Shown here piece by piece: positions 18,115 to 27,807 of a stretch of DNA of 64,000 nucleotides. Numbering within the stretch: the stretch's first letter is position 1; each line of letters opens with the position of its first letter. Origin of the DNA: Trinickia soli. GTDB lineage: Bacteria > Pseudomonadota > Gammaproteobacteria > Burkholderiales > Burkholderiaceae. The stretch spans positions 62,001 through 126,000 of the forward strand of contig NZ_PNYB01000010.1 of the NCBI RefSeq assembly GCF_002879855.1, written 5' to 3'. The notes under the pieces are model-generated. The model saw only the letters and a list, made by a program, of their open reading frames with translations, was not told where the DNA came from and ran no database searches. Made by a program: the position numbers and the translations under genes.

Positions 18115-18984
18115 TCACGTATCGAAGCTCAGTTCGGCGTCGACCGTTTGACCGAGCGCCAGCGTATCGCCGGCGCCGGCGAGAATGATGGCGTTTTGGC
18201 CGAAGGTGATCGCACCGTCGACGCGGCTGTTCGCCCGATACATGCTCATCGTGTCGGTCGGCTCGTTCGGCCAACGTGGATCGGGACCGCCGCGCGCCTG
18301 GTCGATCGTCGGAATCGGACAGCGCGTGCAGGGCTTGACGATGCGCAGCTCCACTTCACCTTGCACCGCCGTAATACGCAACGATCCGGTGTAGTCCTCT
18401 TCGTAGGCGTCCGTTCCGTCTATCACGAGGTTCGGCCGGAAGCGGTTCATCGGAATCGAATCGACGCCGTTGGCGACTAAACGCGCGTTTAAATCGGCGA
18501 GTGAAGCCGCCCCCAGCACGAGCAGCGGAAAGCCATCGGCAAAACGCACCTGCGCCGTCGCATCGCCCGTCCATTTGCGGCTGGCCGTCCGTTCGTGGCC
18601 GGGTTCGAAGCGGACGAGCCGCGCGGTCATGCAAAGGAAATCTGAAAACCAGCGCGCGGCCTCGTCGCCTGCATCGAGTGCGGCCACGGTATCGTTCCAC
18701 ACCGTCGCCGCGACGCGCGGCGCGCCGGCCAGCGCGGCCGGATCGAGCGCAAGCTTGAGCGCAGCCATCTCAGGCGCGGCGACAGTGAGTTCCCCGTCGT
18801 CCAATGCCGGCCGAATGAGCGCCATCCGCGGATGCGTGCGCTGCGTCACGAAGCGGCCATGGGCGTCGACCACCATCCAGTTGCGGTCGTGTTCGAGGCC
18901 GTACGGGGTCAGGCGAACTGAGTCGCGGGCGATTCCCGCGCAAGACTTGATGGGATAGACGTTGAGTTGGCTGATCGAGGGCAT
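18115..18984 (-). CDS. MOSC domain-containing protein
   Basis: 289 residues, N-terminal beta-barrel MOSC_N (ISQLNVYPIKSCAGI then LEHDRNWMVVD-GRFVTQR) followed by the MOSC sulfur-carrier domain with the conserved Cys in IVKPCTRCPIPTID and FRPNLVIDGTDAYEED. Related to YcbX and mARC proteins, which reduce N-hydroxylated compounds using molybdenum cofactor; the YcbX ferredoxin domain is absent here, so it would need a separate electron donor. ATG 18984 begins the family N-terminus; upstream residues in frame are Arg-rich and unlikely. First of a two-gene unit with the hydrolase. Confidence 0.9.
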   Translation of the reverse strand: MPSISQLNVYPIKSCAGIARDSVRLTPYGLEHDRNWMVVDAHGRFVTQRTHPRMALIRPALDDGELTVAAPEMAALKLALDPAALAGAPRVAATVWNDTVAALDAGDEAARWFSDFLCMTARLVRFEPGHERTASRKWTGDATAQVRFADGFPLLVLGAASLADLNARLVANGVDSIPMNRFRPNLVIDGTDAYEEDYTGSLRITAVQGEVELRIVKPCTRCPIPTIDQARGGPDPRWPNEPTDTMSMYRANSRVDGAITFGQNAIILAGAGDTLALGQTVDAELSFDT

Positions 18985-19166
18985 GGACGGCCGGCGCTCG
19001 CGGAGGCGAATAACCAAACGGCGATGGTACCACCGGGCCGGCCGGTGCGCGGCATCGCGACCCGTGCTGCAGACGCCGAGGGGCACGCCGGGGGGCGGCA
19101 TCCGCCGTCGCAGCGGCGCAGCGGACGGTGCAGGCCCGAGGTGCCGATTGGAATTTTCCGAATGTT

Positions 19167-20204
19167 TTATTGCAGGAATGAGGCGGCATCCACGCATTCT
19201 GCCGCGGCACCTGCTCCGCGCACGGCGCAGGTAAGGGGCTCGTCCGCGATGCAAACCGTCAGCCCCGTTTCGGCGCAGAGCCGTTTGTCGAGATGAGCCA
19301 GCAACGCGCCCCCACCCGTCAGCACAATGCCCGTGTCGGCGATATCCGTGACGAGTTCAGGCGGTGCGTTTTCGAGCGCATTTTTGACGGCGCCGATCAC
19401 GGTTTTGAGCGGCACAGCCAACGCCTCGCCTACGTCGTGATTCGACAATTCGATCGTGCGCGGCAAGCCATCGGACAAGCTGCGGCCGACCGCGCACATC
19501 CGCTCGTGCGGCACGTCGAGAATCGCGGTGCCGATCGTCTTCTTCACGACTTCGGCGGTCTGGTCGCCGAGTATCACGCCGTACGTGTTGCGCACGTAGC
19601 TGACGATCGCTGCGTCGAACTGGTCTCCGCCTACGCGTACCGACGTTTGATAAGCCATGCCGCCCAAGGACACGATGCCGACCTCCGTCGTGCCGCCGCC
19701 GATATCGACGACCATCGAGCCGCGTGCCTCGGCCACCGGCAGCCCGGCTCCGACCGCGGCCGCGAGCGATTCGCCGATCAACATCACTTTGGCAGCGCCG
19801 GCCGCCAAAGCCGCCTCGCGGATCGCCCGGCGCTCGACCGCCGTCGCATTCGACGGTACGCAAATCGTGAATTCTGCCCGGCGACCGAACAGCGAACGCA
19901 GTTGTGCCATGTCGATGAATTCACGGAACATGCGCTCCGCGGCGGAAAAGTTCGCGATGACACCGTGTCGCATCGGCCGAACGGCTTCGACGTTGCCCGG
20001 CGAGCGCCCGAGCAATTGCTTCGCCTGATCGCCGATGGCCGTCACGCGGCCCTTGCCGGCATCGGTGTTCTTCTGAAAACAGACGACCGACGGTTGATTG
20101 AGGACGATGCCCTTGCCGCGCGTGTAGATGAGGGTATTCGCCGTGCCCAGATCGACCGCCACATTCTGCGGAAACAGTCGATTGAAGAATGCATGATGCG
20201 ACAT
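19167..20204 (-). CDS. Rod shape-determining protein MreB paralogue (orphan)
   Basis: 345-residue bacterial actin. Phosphate-1 DLGTANTLIY (about residues 18-27), phosphate-2 DIGGGTTEVG, MreB markers FSAAERMFREFI, SNATAVERRAIREAA and adenosine motif LTGGGALLAHLD are intact, so it should bind ATP and polymerise at the membrane. The N-terminus MSHHAFFNRLFPQN is close to housekeeping MreB. The usual mreC, mreD, mrdA and rodA are not beside it; upstream is a divergent UbiB-like gene. It is therefore probably a second MreB. ATG 20204 fits the family; the longer frame is not MreB-like. Confidence 0.88.
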   Translation of the reverse strand: MSHHAFFNRLFPQNVAVDLGTANTLIYTRGKGIVLNQPSVVCFQKNTDAGKGRVTAIGDQAKQLLGRSPGNVEAVRPMRHGVIANFSAAERMFREFIDMAQLRSLFGRRAEFTICVPSNATAVERRAIREAALAAGAAKVMLIGESLAAAVGAGLPVAEARGSMVVDIGGGTTEVGIVSLGGMAYQTSVRVGGDQFDAAIVSYVRNTYGVILGDQTAEVVKKTIGTAILDVPHERMCAVGRSLSDGLPRTIELSNHDVGEALAVPLKTVIGAVKNALENAPPELVTDIADTGIVLTGGGALLAHLDKRLCAETGLTVCIADEPLTCAVRGAGAAAECVDAASFLQ

Positions 20205-20502
20205 CGTTGACTCTCTTGTGGATGACAACAACGACGTGCGTCCAATCACAGCAGCCGAGGCGCACGTTGTGCTCGTTTTGGGTAGCACGGTCGGGCTGAT
20301 GCCCGCCTTTACGGCACCGGCGCGCGCAACTTTAGGGTCGGTTTGCATTTTTTACGTTGTGCGCCGCCGCAGCAGCGTCAGGATTACCGCGCCGGAACGG
20401 CTCTTTTTTTTGTGCTTACCCCTTGCTGCGCCACGAGAAGCGCGACCCGTGGCATCCTTGTCGGCTCTCGCACAAACTTCGCCCGGCTTGGTCCTTTCTT
20501 AC

Positions 20503-22086
20503 ATGCGAACTACGCTCCGCCGGCTGCTTTTGCTGTTTTGCGTTCTCCGCTATGGCGCTCGGCTGTTATGGTCGGCGGCCCCGCGAACGCACAGGTTGCA
20601 CTGGATCGCGAGCCTGACGGCCCGCGTGAGCACGTCCGCGGATGCACGAGACGCGCTGCATAGAGCGCTCCCGCAGTTGGGGCCGCTCGTGAGCGCCTTC
20701 GCCGACTACGGCGTGCAGCATCCGCAAGTGTTCGTGCAATCCCTGCACGATGCGGCAAGCCTGATCGGCCGTACCGAGACGGCGCTTGCCGCGCCGCTGC
20801 CGCCCGCCGCCGTCGTCCCGGCGCTACGCGCGGCGCTCGGCCGTGCGCCCGAGGCCGTCTTCGCTTCCATCGATCTGAACGCGATGGAAAGCACCATCGC
20901 CGAACAGGTGCACGGGGCGCGCCTGATCGCACCCGAAAACGCGACACGCGGCGACGGCGGCTATTTCGACGTTGCCGTGAAATTGCTGCGGGCCGGGGAA
21001 GTCGAGCGCATCGGCGACGATATTGCCGTGCTTCAGTGGGTAGCCCGGCTATTGGAACGCTTCGTCCCTTCCGCGCGCGAACTGCAGCTGCACACCATGG
21101 CGCAAACGCTGGCCGCCGAGGTTCAGCGCCGTTTCGATCTGCGCGCCGAAGCGGCGAGCCTGTCGCAGACGGGGCAGCATTTCAGCAACGACAACCGGGT
21201 CGTGGTGCCGGAAGTGGTTTGGGGGCTCAGCACCGATCGAGCGCTCGTCATCGAGCGCATCGATACGCTCGCCGTTACCGATCTCGATGGCCTGCGCCGG
21301 CACGACATCGATCTGGAGGCGTTGGCGGAGCGTCTCGTGGAAGTGGTCGTCGAACAGGCGTTCGAACACGGCTTCTTCCATGCGGCGCTCGATGCAGAGC
21401 GCCTGCGCGTCAGCATCGAACCGCGTACGCCGGGCCGACTCGTTTTTGGCGACGGCAAGACCATGACGACCTTGTCGGAGCCCGAGCGCGAATTCTTCAT
21501 CCACGGGGCCAACGCGTTGTTCGAACAAGACTACGGGCGGTTGGCGGCCATGCACCGCGAGGTCGGTCACGTCGCATCGCATACACGCGACGAAGTCTTG
21601 GAGGCAGAGCTGCGCACGCGCGCCGAGCCTCACTTCGCCGAACCGACCGAGCGGCGTTCGGCCGCCGCCCTGTTGCAGCATCTGCTCGGAGCCATCGAAC
21701 CGTTCGGCGGTCACGTATCGCCGGCACTGACACTCGCACATCAGACGCTTGCGCGGGCCGAATCGATTGCGCTCGCTCTGGCGCCGAACATGGACACATG
21801 GAGCGTCGTAAAAGGCGTGCTGAAAGGTCTCGCACGCGAGGATCTCGGCCACCGCGGCTGGCTCAAACGGCTCTCGCGTGAGTTGCCGCATCTGGCCATG
21901 CTGCCGCGCGTGCCGACGCTCGTCGTGCAGGGGTTGCAGCATTGGCACGACGCGGGCGCGCAGCGAGATTCGCACGTCTGGCTGACGCAGTTGAACCGCG
22001 AGCAACGTCTGACCCAGCGCTTGCTGTGGGCTTGCGCGCTTTGCGGCGCATTGCTGGGTGCGGGCGCGATCTGGTTGGGCCGTTGA
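20503..22086 (+). CDS. UbiB/ABC1-type protein with degenerate kinase motifs (pseudokinase)
   Basis: 527 residues, the size of UbiB. The UbiB-like N-terminus (RRLLLLFCVLRYGARLL), the middle block LRAEAASLSQTGQHFSNDNRVVVPEVVWGLSTDRALVIERID (a variant of the UbiB D-x-x-x-EA-N...LVME region), the segment FEHGFFHA at residues 287-294, and a C-terminal membrane anchor (LLWACALCGALLGAGAIWL) are recognisable. However the catalytic HADPHPGN is replaced by HAALDAERL, the DFG motif by FGDGK, and the Ala-rich nucleotide loop plus the KxGQ motif are not seen. It is likely a catalytically dead regulator or lipid-binding relative. ATG 20503 gives a normal UbiB start, though no good ribosome binding site is visible. 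Confidence 0.75.
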   Translation: MRTTLRRLLLLFCVLRYGARLLWSAAPRTHRLHWIASLTARVSTSADARDALHRALPQLGPLVSAFADYGVQHPQVFVQSLHDAASLIGRTETALAAPLPPAAVVPALRAALGRAPEAVFASIDLNAMESTIAEQVHGARLIAPENATRGDGGYFDVAVKLLRAGEVERIGDDIAVLQWVARLLERFVPSARELQLHTMAQTLAAEVQRRFDLRAEAASLSQTGQHFSNDNRVVVPEVVWGLSTDRALVIERIDTLAVTDLDGLRRHDIDLEALAERLVEVVVEQAFEHGFFHAALDAERLRVSIEPRTPGRLVFGDGKTMTTLSEPEREFFIHGANALFEQDYGRLAAMHREVGHVASHTRDEVLEAELRTRAEPHFAEPTERRSAAALLQHLLGAIEPFGGHVSPALTLAHQTLARAESIALALAPNMDTWSVVKGVLKGLAREDLGHRGWLKRLSRELPHLAMLPRVPTLVVQGLQHWHDAGAQRDSHVWLTQLNREQRLTQRLLWACALCGALLGAGAIWLGR

Positions 22087-22117
22087 CGCACGCCGCGCGC
22101 CGGCGATGGCCGATGGC

Positions 22118-23098
22118 TTAATCAGCCGTGTCCGCGTTCCCTTTCATCCGCTCGCGCAGTTCCGCCTGCGGCAGCGGCGACCAGGCCGGCCGCGTCTTCG
22201 CCCCCGAATCGATCACCACCAGATATCGCCCGGCCCACGGTGTGACGGCGCGGTCGGGATGCAGCACCCAGAGCGGAACACCTGCATCGGCCATCGCCTG
22301 ATAGTCGGCATCGAGGATACCGTGATGATCGAGAAAACGATCGAGCGAGTTCGGAATGCGCACGCAGCCCTTCGAATGGCGAATGCCGAGAAGCGGCTCG
22401 AGCTTGTCGGGATCTGTCGCATGCATTTGAAAACGCATCGACGACACCCCGCCCTTGCCCCATCCGCGCTCGGCGTCGGTCCAACCGAAATCGAAGATTC
22501 GCATGTCGCGCGCCCCGTAGCCGCGGATCTTGTTCTCGTTCAGCGTGCCCTCGGCGCGGAAATCCATGTTTTGCGGCGTGTGCTCGAACACGCCGACCGG
22601 CGTGACGAAATGGTCGTAACGACCCGGCCACCCGGTGGAGACCGGCGACGCGCCGATCAAGGTCCACTTATCCGACGGGTCGCCGCGGAAGTAGATAAAA
22701 AGCGCCTGCACTTCGGGATTGCGGTCGACCAGCACGACATATTGCCGTCCCAACGCGCCGAGCCCATTCTTCGCCAACGCGGCCTGAAGACGTTGGCCGT
22801 AAGCGATCTGATCCTGCGGCGGCACGGCGAGCCGTCGAGCCACGTCGCTCTCGAACTGACTCGCCAGCTTCAACGCGTCGCGCGGGTCGAGATGCGCGGC
22901 GACATCCGCTGCATGCCGGGCGGCGGCCCTCACAGCCGCCGAGGCGGCCGACGCTGCTGCGGCGGAAGCCGACGCTGGCGCCGATGCGGCCGGGTCCGCG
23001 GCGGCCGACGCCATCAGGGGCATGGCGCAAAGCGGCCAAACCGCGTATCGCAAGGCGACAGTCAGATAGCGGTGCACGTTGCCCCTTGGTCGATCCAT
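22118..23098 (-). CDS. L,D-transpeptidase (YkuD family), secreted
   Basis: 326-residue periplasmic enzyme predicted to cross-link peptidoglycan stems 3-3 or attach proteins. Signal peptide at residues 1-34 (LTVALRYAVWPLCAMPLMASAAA), Ala/Ser-rich linker to about 65, then the YkuD domain with VVLVDRNPEVQALFIYF, the conserved RYDHFVTPVGVFEHTP and catalytic HSKGCVRIP (His and Cys, about residues 248-252). The start is uncertain: ATG 23182 gives 28 more residues without improving the signal peptide, so I chose ATG 23098. Stop converges with the UbiB-like gene, 31 bases apart. Confidence 0.85.
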   Translation of the reverse strand: MDRPRGNVHRYLTVALRYAVWPLCAMPLMASAAADPAASAPASASAAAASAASAAVRAAARHAADVAAHLDPRDALKLASQFESDVARRLAVPPQDQIAYGQRLQAALAKNGLGALGRQYVVLVDRNPEVQALFIYFRGDPSDKWTLIGASPVSTGWPGRYDHFVTPVGVFEHTPQNMDFRAEGTLNENKIRGYGARDMRIFDFGWTDAERGWGKGGVSSMRFQMHATDPDKLEPLLGIRHSKGCVRIPNSLDRFLDHHGILDADYQAMADAGVPLWVLHPDRAVTPWAGRYLVVIDSGAKTRPAWSPLPQAELRERMKGNADTAD

Positions 23099-23271
23099 TT
23101 GCTGATATCCGTTACGGTGGCTCCTCGAGTGGTGATGCGAGCGGCGCCCGCTGCGCCCGCCGGGAATTTTTACATCTGTCATTAAAGTTCGTCGCCAAAA
23201 GTGCTTGCCTGCGAGCGTTGAAGCAAACCCCGTGCTCGGCAACCGTGGGCCTTCACTGCGGTTGCACCCAT

Positions 23272-23317
23272 AAAAAAACGGCAGCACCGACCACCGCCGG
23301 CACTGCCGCCTGCCGTT
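23272..23317 (-). terminator. Rho-independent terminator of the S10 peptidase gene
   Basis: On the minus strand AACGGCAG (23317-23310) pairs with CTGCCGTT (23284-23277) around an inner GC-rich loop and runs into a T-tract (complement of the seven A at 23272-23278). It starts 17 bases after the peptidase stop. Confidence 0.75.
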
Positions 23318-23333
23318 GCACCGAATCGACCGC

Positions 23334-24995
23334 TTACGCCCGGTGCCGCTGTTGCAGGGAGCGCACGCGCGCCATCGCCGGGGCGTCGGCGCTGACGGCG
23401 TCATACAGTTTCGTGAGATCGGCCTTCAGCGCGGTGCGAGAGCCACCGTCCAGATAGACCATGTGCCCGGACGGGTAGAACCGCGCCGACAGGTTGTTAC
23501 GCACCGATTGCTCGATCAGCGGCATCTGCTGCAAATCGAGAACCGTTTGATAGAACGGCGTCACGAAATCGTAGAAGCCGTTGGCCGACAGCACCTTCAG
23601 ATCGATGTTCAACGCCATCACGGCCGCAAGATCGCCCGCCGTATAAAGGACGATGTTCCCCTGCGCATCCTTGCCCTTTTCCGCACCGGTCGGGTCGGTG
23701 TGGCTGAAGTCCCAATACTTGAATGCTTCATCGTTCAAGTCGGTAAACGACGAGGTCGAGGTGTACTTCAATTGCTCGTTGAGGTACTCGTTCCACATCG
23801 TCGTATAGACGCCTGAAACGGCCGTCATGGTCGGATCGTTGCCACCCGAATTGGGATCGATCTGGCCGGCAATGCCCGTGTCGATCGCCGTCACGCGTCC
23901 GTCATAGGCGCCCAGCGCCACCCCTTTGGATTTCAGCAGCGTCGTCAGGAACAGCGAGTTTCCGCGGCTGTCATAGCCGGCGATATCCAGACTCCAGGCC
24001 AGCAGCGTCGTCTTGTCGATGCCCGTGTATTGCGAGAGCTTTTCGACCACGGCATCGTCGGTCTGCGGAAACTTGCGCAACGCGCCAAGGTACTCGGTAC
24101 GCGCGAACTGAGCCACTTCTTCGACGAATGCGCCGAGGTCGGTCGGCGTCGGCGCGACGCCGAGCCGCTTGTGAAACCACGCGTCCGCGGCCGCCGTGGG
24201 CAACGCACCGACCGGATTGCCGGCCTGCGAGTAATCGAGGATCGACGACTGCAGCGTCACGCCGTTCAGATCGATGCCGTCTTCGTGCAGCATGTAGGCA
24301 AGCACACAGCTGCGCGCCGTGCCGTACGACTCGCCGAACAAGTACTTCGGCGAGTTCCAGCGGTCGTTCTTCGTCAGGAATCGCTTGATGAATTGCTTGA
24401 TCGAGCGGGCATCCTGATCGACGCCCCAAAAATCCCGATTCTTGTTCGGCGAAATCGCAGCCGAGTAGCCCGTCCCGACGGGATTGATGAAGACGAGATC
24501 GCTCTTGTCGAGCAGGCTGTCCGGATTGTCCTCCAGCGTGTAAGGGGCCGGCGGCGTGAAGCCTGGCATCGATGTCTTGATGCGCTTCGGCGCGAACGAG
24601 CCGAGCAGGACGAACACCGCCGAGGAACCCGGGCCACCGTTGTAAAAGAACGTGACAGGCCGCGTTTGTTCTTGCTGGTTGTCTTCCGTGAACGCCACGT
24701 AAAACATCTTCGCGTTCGGCTTCGAGCTCGATTCGTCGACGGTCACCAGATGCCCGGCCGTAGCCGTGTAGTCGATCTTCCTGCCGCCGATCGTGATCGA
24801 GTGATGGGTGACCGCCGCGGTTTCGCTCGTATCGGTCACGAAATCGTCAGGTCCCTTCCCATATGCGACCTCGTCGTAGAAAGGCTGGTCATGCTGGTGA
24901 CGCCCCAGGAACACGTGCGGCATCGAGGCTCTACCCGGCGACGGCGCGTGCGAATTGTGAGACGACGATTGCGGGCTGCCCGTATCGGAATTCAT
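23334..24995 (-). CDS. S10 family serine carboxypeptidase
   Basis: 553-residue peptidase that would remove C-terminal residues, best at acid pH. S10 features: FFYNGGPGSSAVF (NGGPGSS at 119-125), nucleophile Ser223 in LFGESYGTARSC, and catalytic His511 in PSGHMVY; the Asp is expected near LSANGFYDFVTP. There is no signal peptide at the N-terminus, which is Ser/His-rich and polar, so its location is unclear. A GGAGCC lies about 7 bases before ATG 24995. Directly upstream on the same strand is the S53 acid peptidase, 176 bases away; both may serve peptide breakdown at low pH. Confidence 0.9.
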   Translation of the reverse strand: MNSDTGSPQSSSHNSHAPSPGRASMPHVFLGRHQHDQPFYDEVAYGKGPDDFVTDTSETAAVTHHSITIGGRKIDYTATAGHLVTVDESSSKPNAKMFYVAFTEDNQQEQTRPVTFFYNGGPGSSAVFVLLGSFAPKRIKTSMPGFTPPAPYTLEDNPDSLLDKSDLVFINPVGTGYSAAISPNKNRDFWGVDQDARSIKQFIKRFLTKNDRWNSPKYLFGESYGTARSCVLAYMLHEDGIDLNGVTLQSSILDYSQAGNPVGALPTAAADAWFHKRLGVAPTPTDLGAFVEEVAQFARTEYLGALRKFPQTDDAVVEKLSQYTGIDKTTLLAWSLDIAGYDSRGNSLFLTTLLKSKGVALGAYDGRVTAIDTGIAGQIDPNSGGNDPTMTAVSGVYTTMWNEYLNEQLKYTSTSSFTDLNDEAFKYWDFSHTDPTGAEKGKDAQGNIVLYTAGDLAAVMALNIDLKVLSANGFYDFVTPFYQTVLDLQQMPLIEQSVRNNLSARFYPSGHMVYLDGGSRTALKADLTKLYDAVSADAPAMARVRSLQQRHRA

Positions 24996-25171
24996 CGTAA
25001 TGGCTCCATCGGTTGTGGCCGGCGTGCGGGTCCGAGCGCATGCGCAGGCTTCGTTGGCGAACTGCTGCTGCGTGCCCGCGCGCCTCGGTCCCTGGCGCGC
25101 GGGCGAGAATACGTGTCGTCGAATCGCTTCATTGAATCGCTTCTTTCGATCGCTTCTTTTGATCGCTATCG

Positions 25172-26782
25172 TCAGCCGCCGGGCTTTTTGCCCGAGCCCG
25201 CCCCTGACGCCGCCAACGCCTGGGCAATTCGACGCCCGTTGGGACTACCCAAGCCCGTGCAGGCATCCCAACCTTGCGCCGCGGCATAGGTGCCGTTATC
25301 GCCGGCCGTGATGTCGTTGAATGCGCTCGCCGCTTGGTAGAGCTTTGCGTTCAAGAACCCGGCGTTCTTGCCGTTTTGTGCGTTGATGCGCGCAACGAGC
25401 CCCGCGAACAGCGGCGCGACGGCGCTCGTGCCGCCGACAGGGGCGCTCTGGCCATCGATCAGCACGTCGTAGCCGGAGGTAGGCGAAGCGTCCGCGGCGA
25501 CATCTGGCACGCCGCGTTTTTTGAGCGGTGCGACGGAACCATCGGCGCGGGTCGCCTTCAGTCCTTCCTGCCAGACAGGCAGCGCGAACAGCGTGCTGAC
25601 ACCGCCGCCGGTCGCCCCGCCGGACGACCCGTCGTTCCAAACCACTTCCTTCGTGATCGATTGAGCGCCGGCCGAAGCAGTCACATGCGTGCCGCCGCAG
25701 GCGAGCACGTACGGACTCGCGGCCGGAAAGTCGACGTGATCGCCGCCGTCGGCAGCGCCGTCGCTCGAACCGTTGTCGCCCGACGCCGCGCAAATCGTCA
25801 CGCCTAACGCCGCAGCGGACTGCAACGTGTCGCTGAAGCTCGTGATCGCCTGTTGAGTCCACGCGCTTTCCGGGCCTCCCCAACTGATCGACAAGACCGA
25901 TGGCTTGTTCGTCGAATCGTGCAGCGCATGCGAGACGGCGTCGACGAATCCGGCATCGCTGTTCGGCGCGAAATACACGGCAATCTTCGCTTTGGGCGCA
26001 ATGGCGCCGGCGATTTCGATATCGAGCGTCACTTCGCCGTCGGGGCCGCTCGGATCGCCGGTCGGCCTATTGTTGGCGCCATCGACCGGGACCGAAACGA
26101 CGTCCGGAGTCGGAACACCGAGCCCAGAAAAATAGGCAGACAAGTCTGATTTCACAAACCCACCGCCGAGTTCGATGAGGCCGATGCACTGCCCGGCGCC
26201 GTCGCCCGGGGGAAATTCATAGAGCGAAGCCAACTGCAGCGGCGTGAACGCGTGCGCGGCGGCGTGAGCCATGATGGGCCCGGACACCGGACGAAATCGG
26301 AAATGAGGTTGCGCCTGGGGCCGGTCATCGAGGCCGAGCACCGCCGTGACGACACCGGCGATATCGTCCGGAATCGTAATGGCGCCCGTACGACCGCGGA
26401 AGCGCCCCAGCGACGGATGCTCATAGTGCAACAACTCCACGCCAAACGCCGCCTGGAACTGCTCGGCGGTGCCGGCAAGCACCACTTTCGCGGCGCACAG
26501 GTCCCGCCGCGCGATCGTGAGCCGATACTCGCGTGCGAACGCTTCGAGCTTGGCAAAGTCTTCGGGGGCAACGGCGAAACGCTTCTCGAACTCGTCGCGC
26601 GAGACCGGCGCCGCCTCATCGCGTGCGATGCGCTGTGCCAGATCTTCGAGTTCTCGCCCGCCCCGCCGGCGCAGGGTGACGACTACCCGCATCGTTTCGT
26701 GCGGGTCGATCGGACCGAGGCACTTCGCATTTTCAACGGCGGCACGATCGCTGCCGGCCAGCCTCTGTCTCGCTTGGGTCAT
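25172..26782 (-). CDS. S53 family serine peptidase (sedolisin/kumamolisin-like) with propeptide
   Basis: 536-residue acid protease. Residues about 20-165 are the pro-kumamolisin propeptide (VVVTLRRRGG, VSRDEFEKRFAVAPEDF, VVLAGTAEQFQAAFGVELLHYE). The catalytic domain has Glu250 and Asp254 in GEVTLDIE, the oxyanion Asp in AASGDNGSSDG and nucleophile Ser453 in GGTSAVAPLFAG, plus the calcium-site-like C-terminus (GWDACTGLGSPNG). No signal peptide, as in several sedolisins. The C-terminal tail GSGKKPGG is short and flexible. GAGGAGCG precedes the ATG. Confidence 0.92.
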   Translation of the reverse strand: MTQARQRLAGSDRAAVENAKCLGPIDPHETMRVVVTLRRRGGRELEDLAQRIARDEAAPVSRDEFEKRFAVAPEDFAKLEAFAREYRLTIARRDLCAAKVVLAGTAEQFQAAFGVELLHYEHPSLGRFRGRTGAITIPDDIAGVVTAVLGLDDRPQAQPHFRFRPVSGPIMAHAAAHAFTPLQLASLYEFPPGDGAGQCIGLIELGGGFVKSDLSAYFSGLGVPTPDVVSVPVDGANNRPTGDPSGPDGEVTLDIEIAGAIAPKAKIAVYFAPNSDAGFVDAVSHALHDSTNKPSVLSISWGGPESAWTQQAITSFSDTLQSAAALGVTICAASGDNGSSDGAADGGDHVDFPAASPYVLACGGTHVTASAGAQSITKEVVWNDGSSGGATGGGVSTLFALPVWQEGLKATRADGSVAPLKKRGVPDVAADASPTSGYDVLIDGQSAPVGGTSAVAPLFAGLVARINAQNGKNAGFLNAKLYQAASAFNDITAGDNGTYAAAQGWDACTGLGSPNGRRIAQALAASGAGSGKKPGG

Positions 26783-27205
26783 GTATGACGCTCCTCACGT
26801 AGTAGGTACGCCGAAGCTCCGACAAGCGCCTTGCTCGCGCAGTTCCTGCCGCGCCGCAGCGGCGGCCGCTACGCGATGCTGAGCCGCCTATCGGAATCGC
26901 AGAGAGCAGTGCAGCCATTCGTCGGACAACTGCTCAAAGTGTAGTCCATCGAAGGCCGCGCGCGCAGTGCGCCACACGCACGTTAGCCGTTCGGCATACG
27001 CCAGGAGACGCTGCGTGTTGTGGCGCCAGCGGGGCTCCGTCCGGTTGCCGCACGGGCCTGCGTTGGCATCGCCAGCAGATATTGCCGCGTCGGCATATGA
27101 TGGCCGCGCAGGGCCGGAGTTGCGCCGCGCCGGCGTGCCGGGCACGACCGCGTTTCGTGCGATCCGGCCCGCGCCAAATGTCAATAAGAAAGGAAGACCC
27201 AGCCC
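26783..27205. other. Intergenic region between divergent S53 peptidase and DUF1993 genes
   Basis: 423 bases upstream of two divergent genes. GGAAG about 9 bases before 27206 serves the DUF1993 gene. Reading frames on both strands lack start signals and family features. No repeat or RNA gene is evident. Confidence 0.5.
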
Positions 27206-27715
27206 ATGACTCTGTCTGTATACCAAGCTACGGTGCCCGTGTTCACGCGTGGCCTCACGAACCTGCGCACCGTGCTGCAAAAGGCGCACGACCACGCGCT
27301 GACGCAGCGCATCGAGCCCTCGATCCTGCTGTCGAGCCGGCTCTATCCGACTATGTATCCGCTCACGAGGCAGGTGCAGATCGCGACCGATGCCGCCAAG
27401 TTCTGCATCACGCGATTGGCGGGCGTCGAGCCGCCGAAGGATGAGGACACCGAGACGACGTTCGACGAACTCTACGCGCGTATCGACAAGATCCTCGCCT
27501 ATCTGAGCGGGTTCGATGCGGCGCAACTGGAAGGCAGCGAAGCGCGCACCGTTACGCTGAGCCTGCCCAGCGGCAAGCACGAGTTGTTGGGGCGGACGTA
27601 TCTGCTCGACTTTGCGCTTCCCAACTTCTACTTTCACACGACGACGGCGTACGCGATCTTGCGTCACAACGGGGTCGAGCTAGGCAAATTCGACTACCTG
27701 GGACGGCTGGCCTGA
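27206..27715 (+). CDS. DUF1993 family protein
   Basis: 169-residue soluble helical protein. The family pattern is clear: YQATVPVFTRGLTNLRTVLQKA (residues 5-26), LSSRLYPTMYPLTRQVQIATDAAKF, RLAGVEPP-x-DED-ETTFDEL, and the C-terminal PNFYFHTTTAYAILRHNGVELGKFDYLG. The fold is DinB-like four-helix by family knowledge; function is unknown. Convergent with the LysE gene. Confidence 0.88.
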   Translation: MTLSVYQATVPVFTRGLTNLRTVLQKAHDHALTQRIEPSILLSSRLYPTMYPLTRQVQIATDAAKFCITRLAGVEPPKDEDTETTFDELYARIDKILAYLSGFDAAQLEGSEARTVTLSLPSGKHELLGRTYLLDFALPNFYFHTTTAYAILRHNGVELGKFDYLGRLA

Positions 27716-27731
27716 CGCTCGCCTGACGCTC

Positions 27732-27770
27732 GCCTGCGGCTTGCACGCTGCCCTCGGGCAAGTCGCAGGC
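27732..27770. terminator. Hairpin between convergent DUF1993 and LysE genes
   Basis: A 13-bp stem (27732-27744 with 27758-27770, one G-T pair) sits between two convergent stops. It has no T-run, so it may block read-through in both directions or be Rho-assisted. Just before it CGCCTGACGCT is tandemly repeated. Confidence 0.5.
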
Positions 27771-27807
27771 GGTCAAAACCGGCGTTTTCCGGCTTTCGAC
27801 TCGAAGC

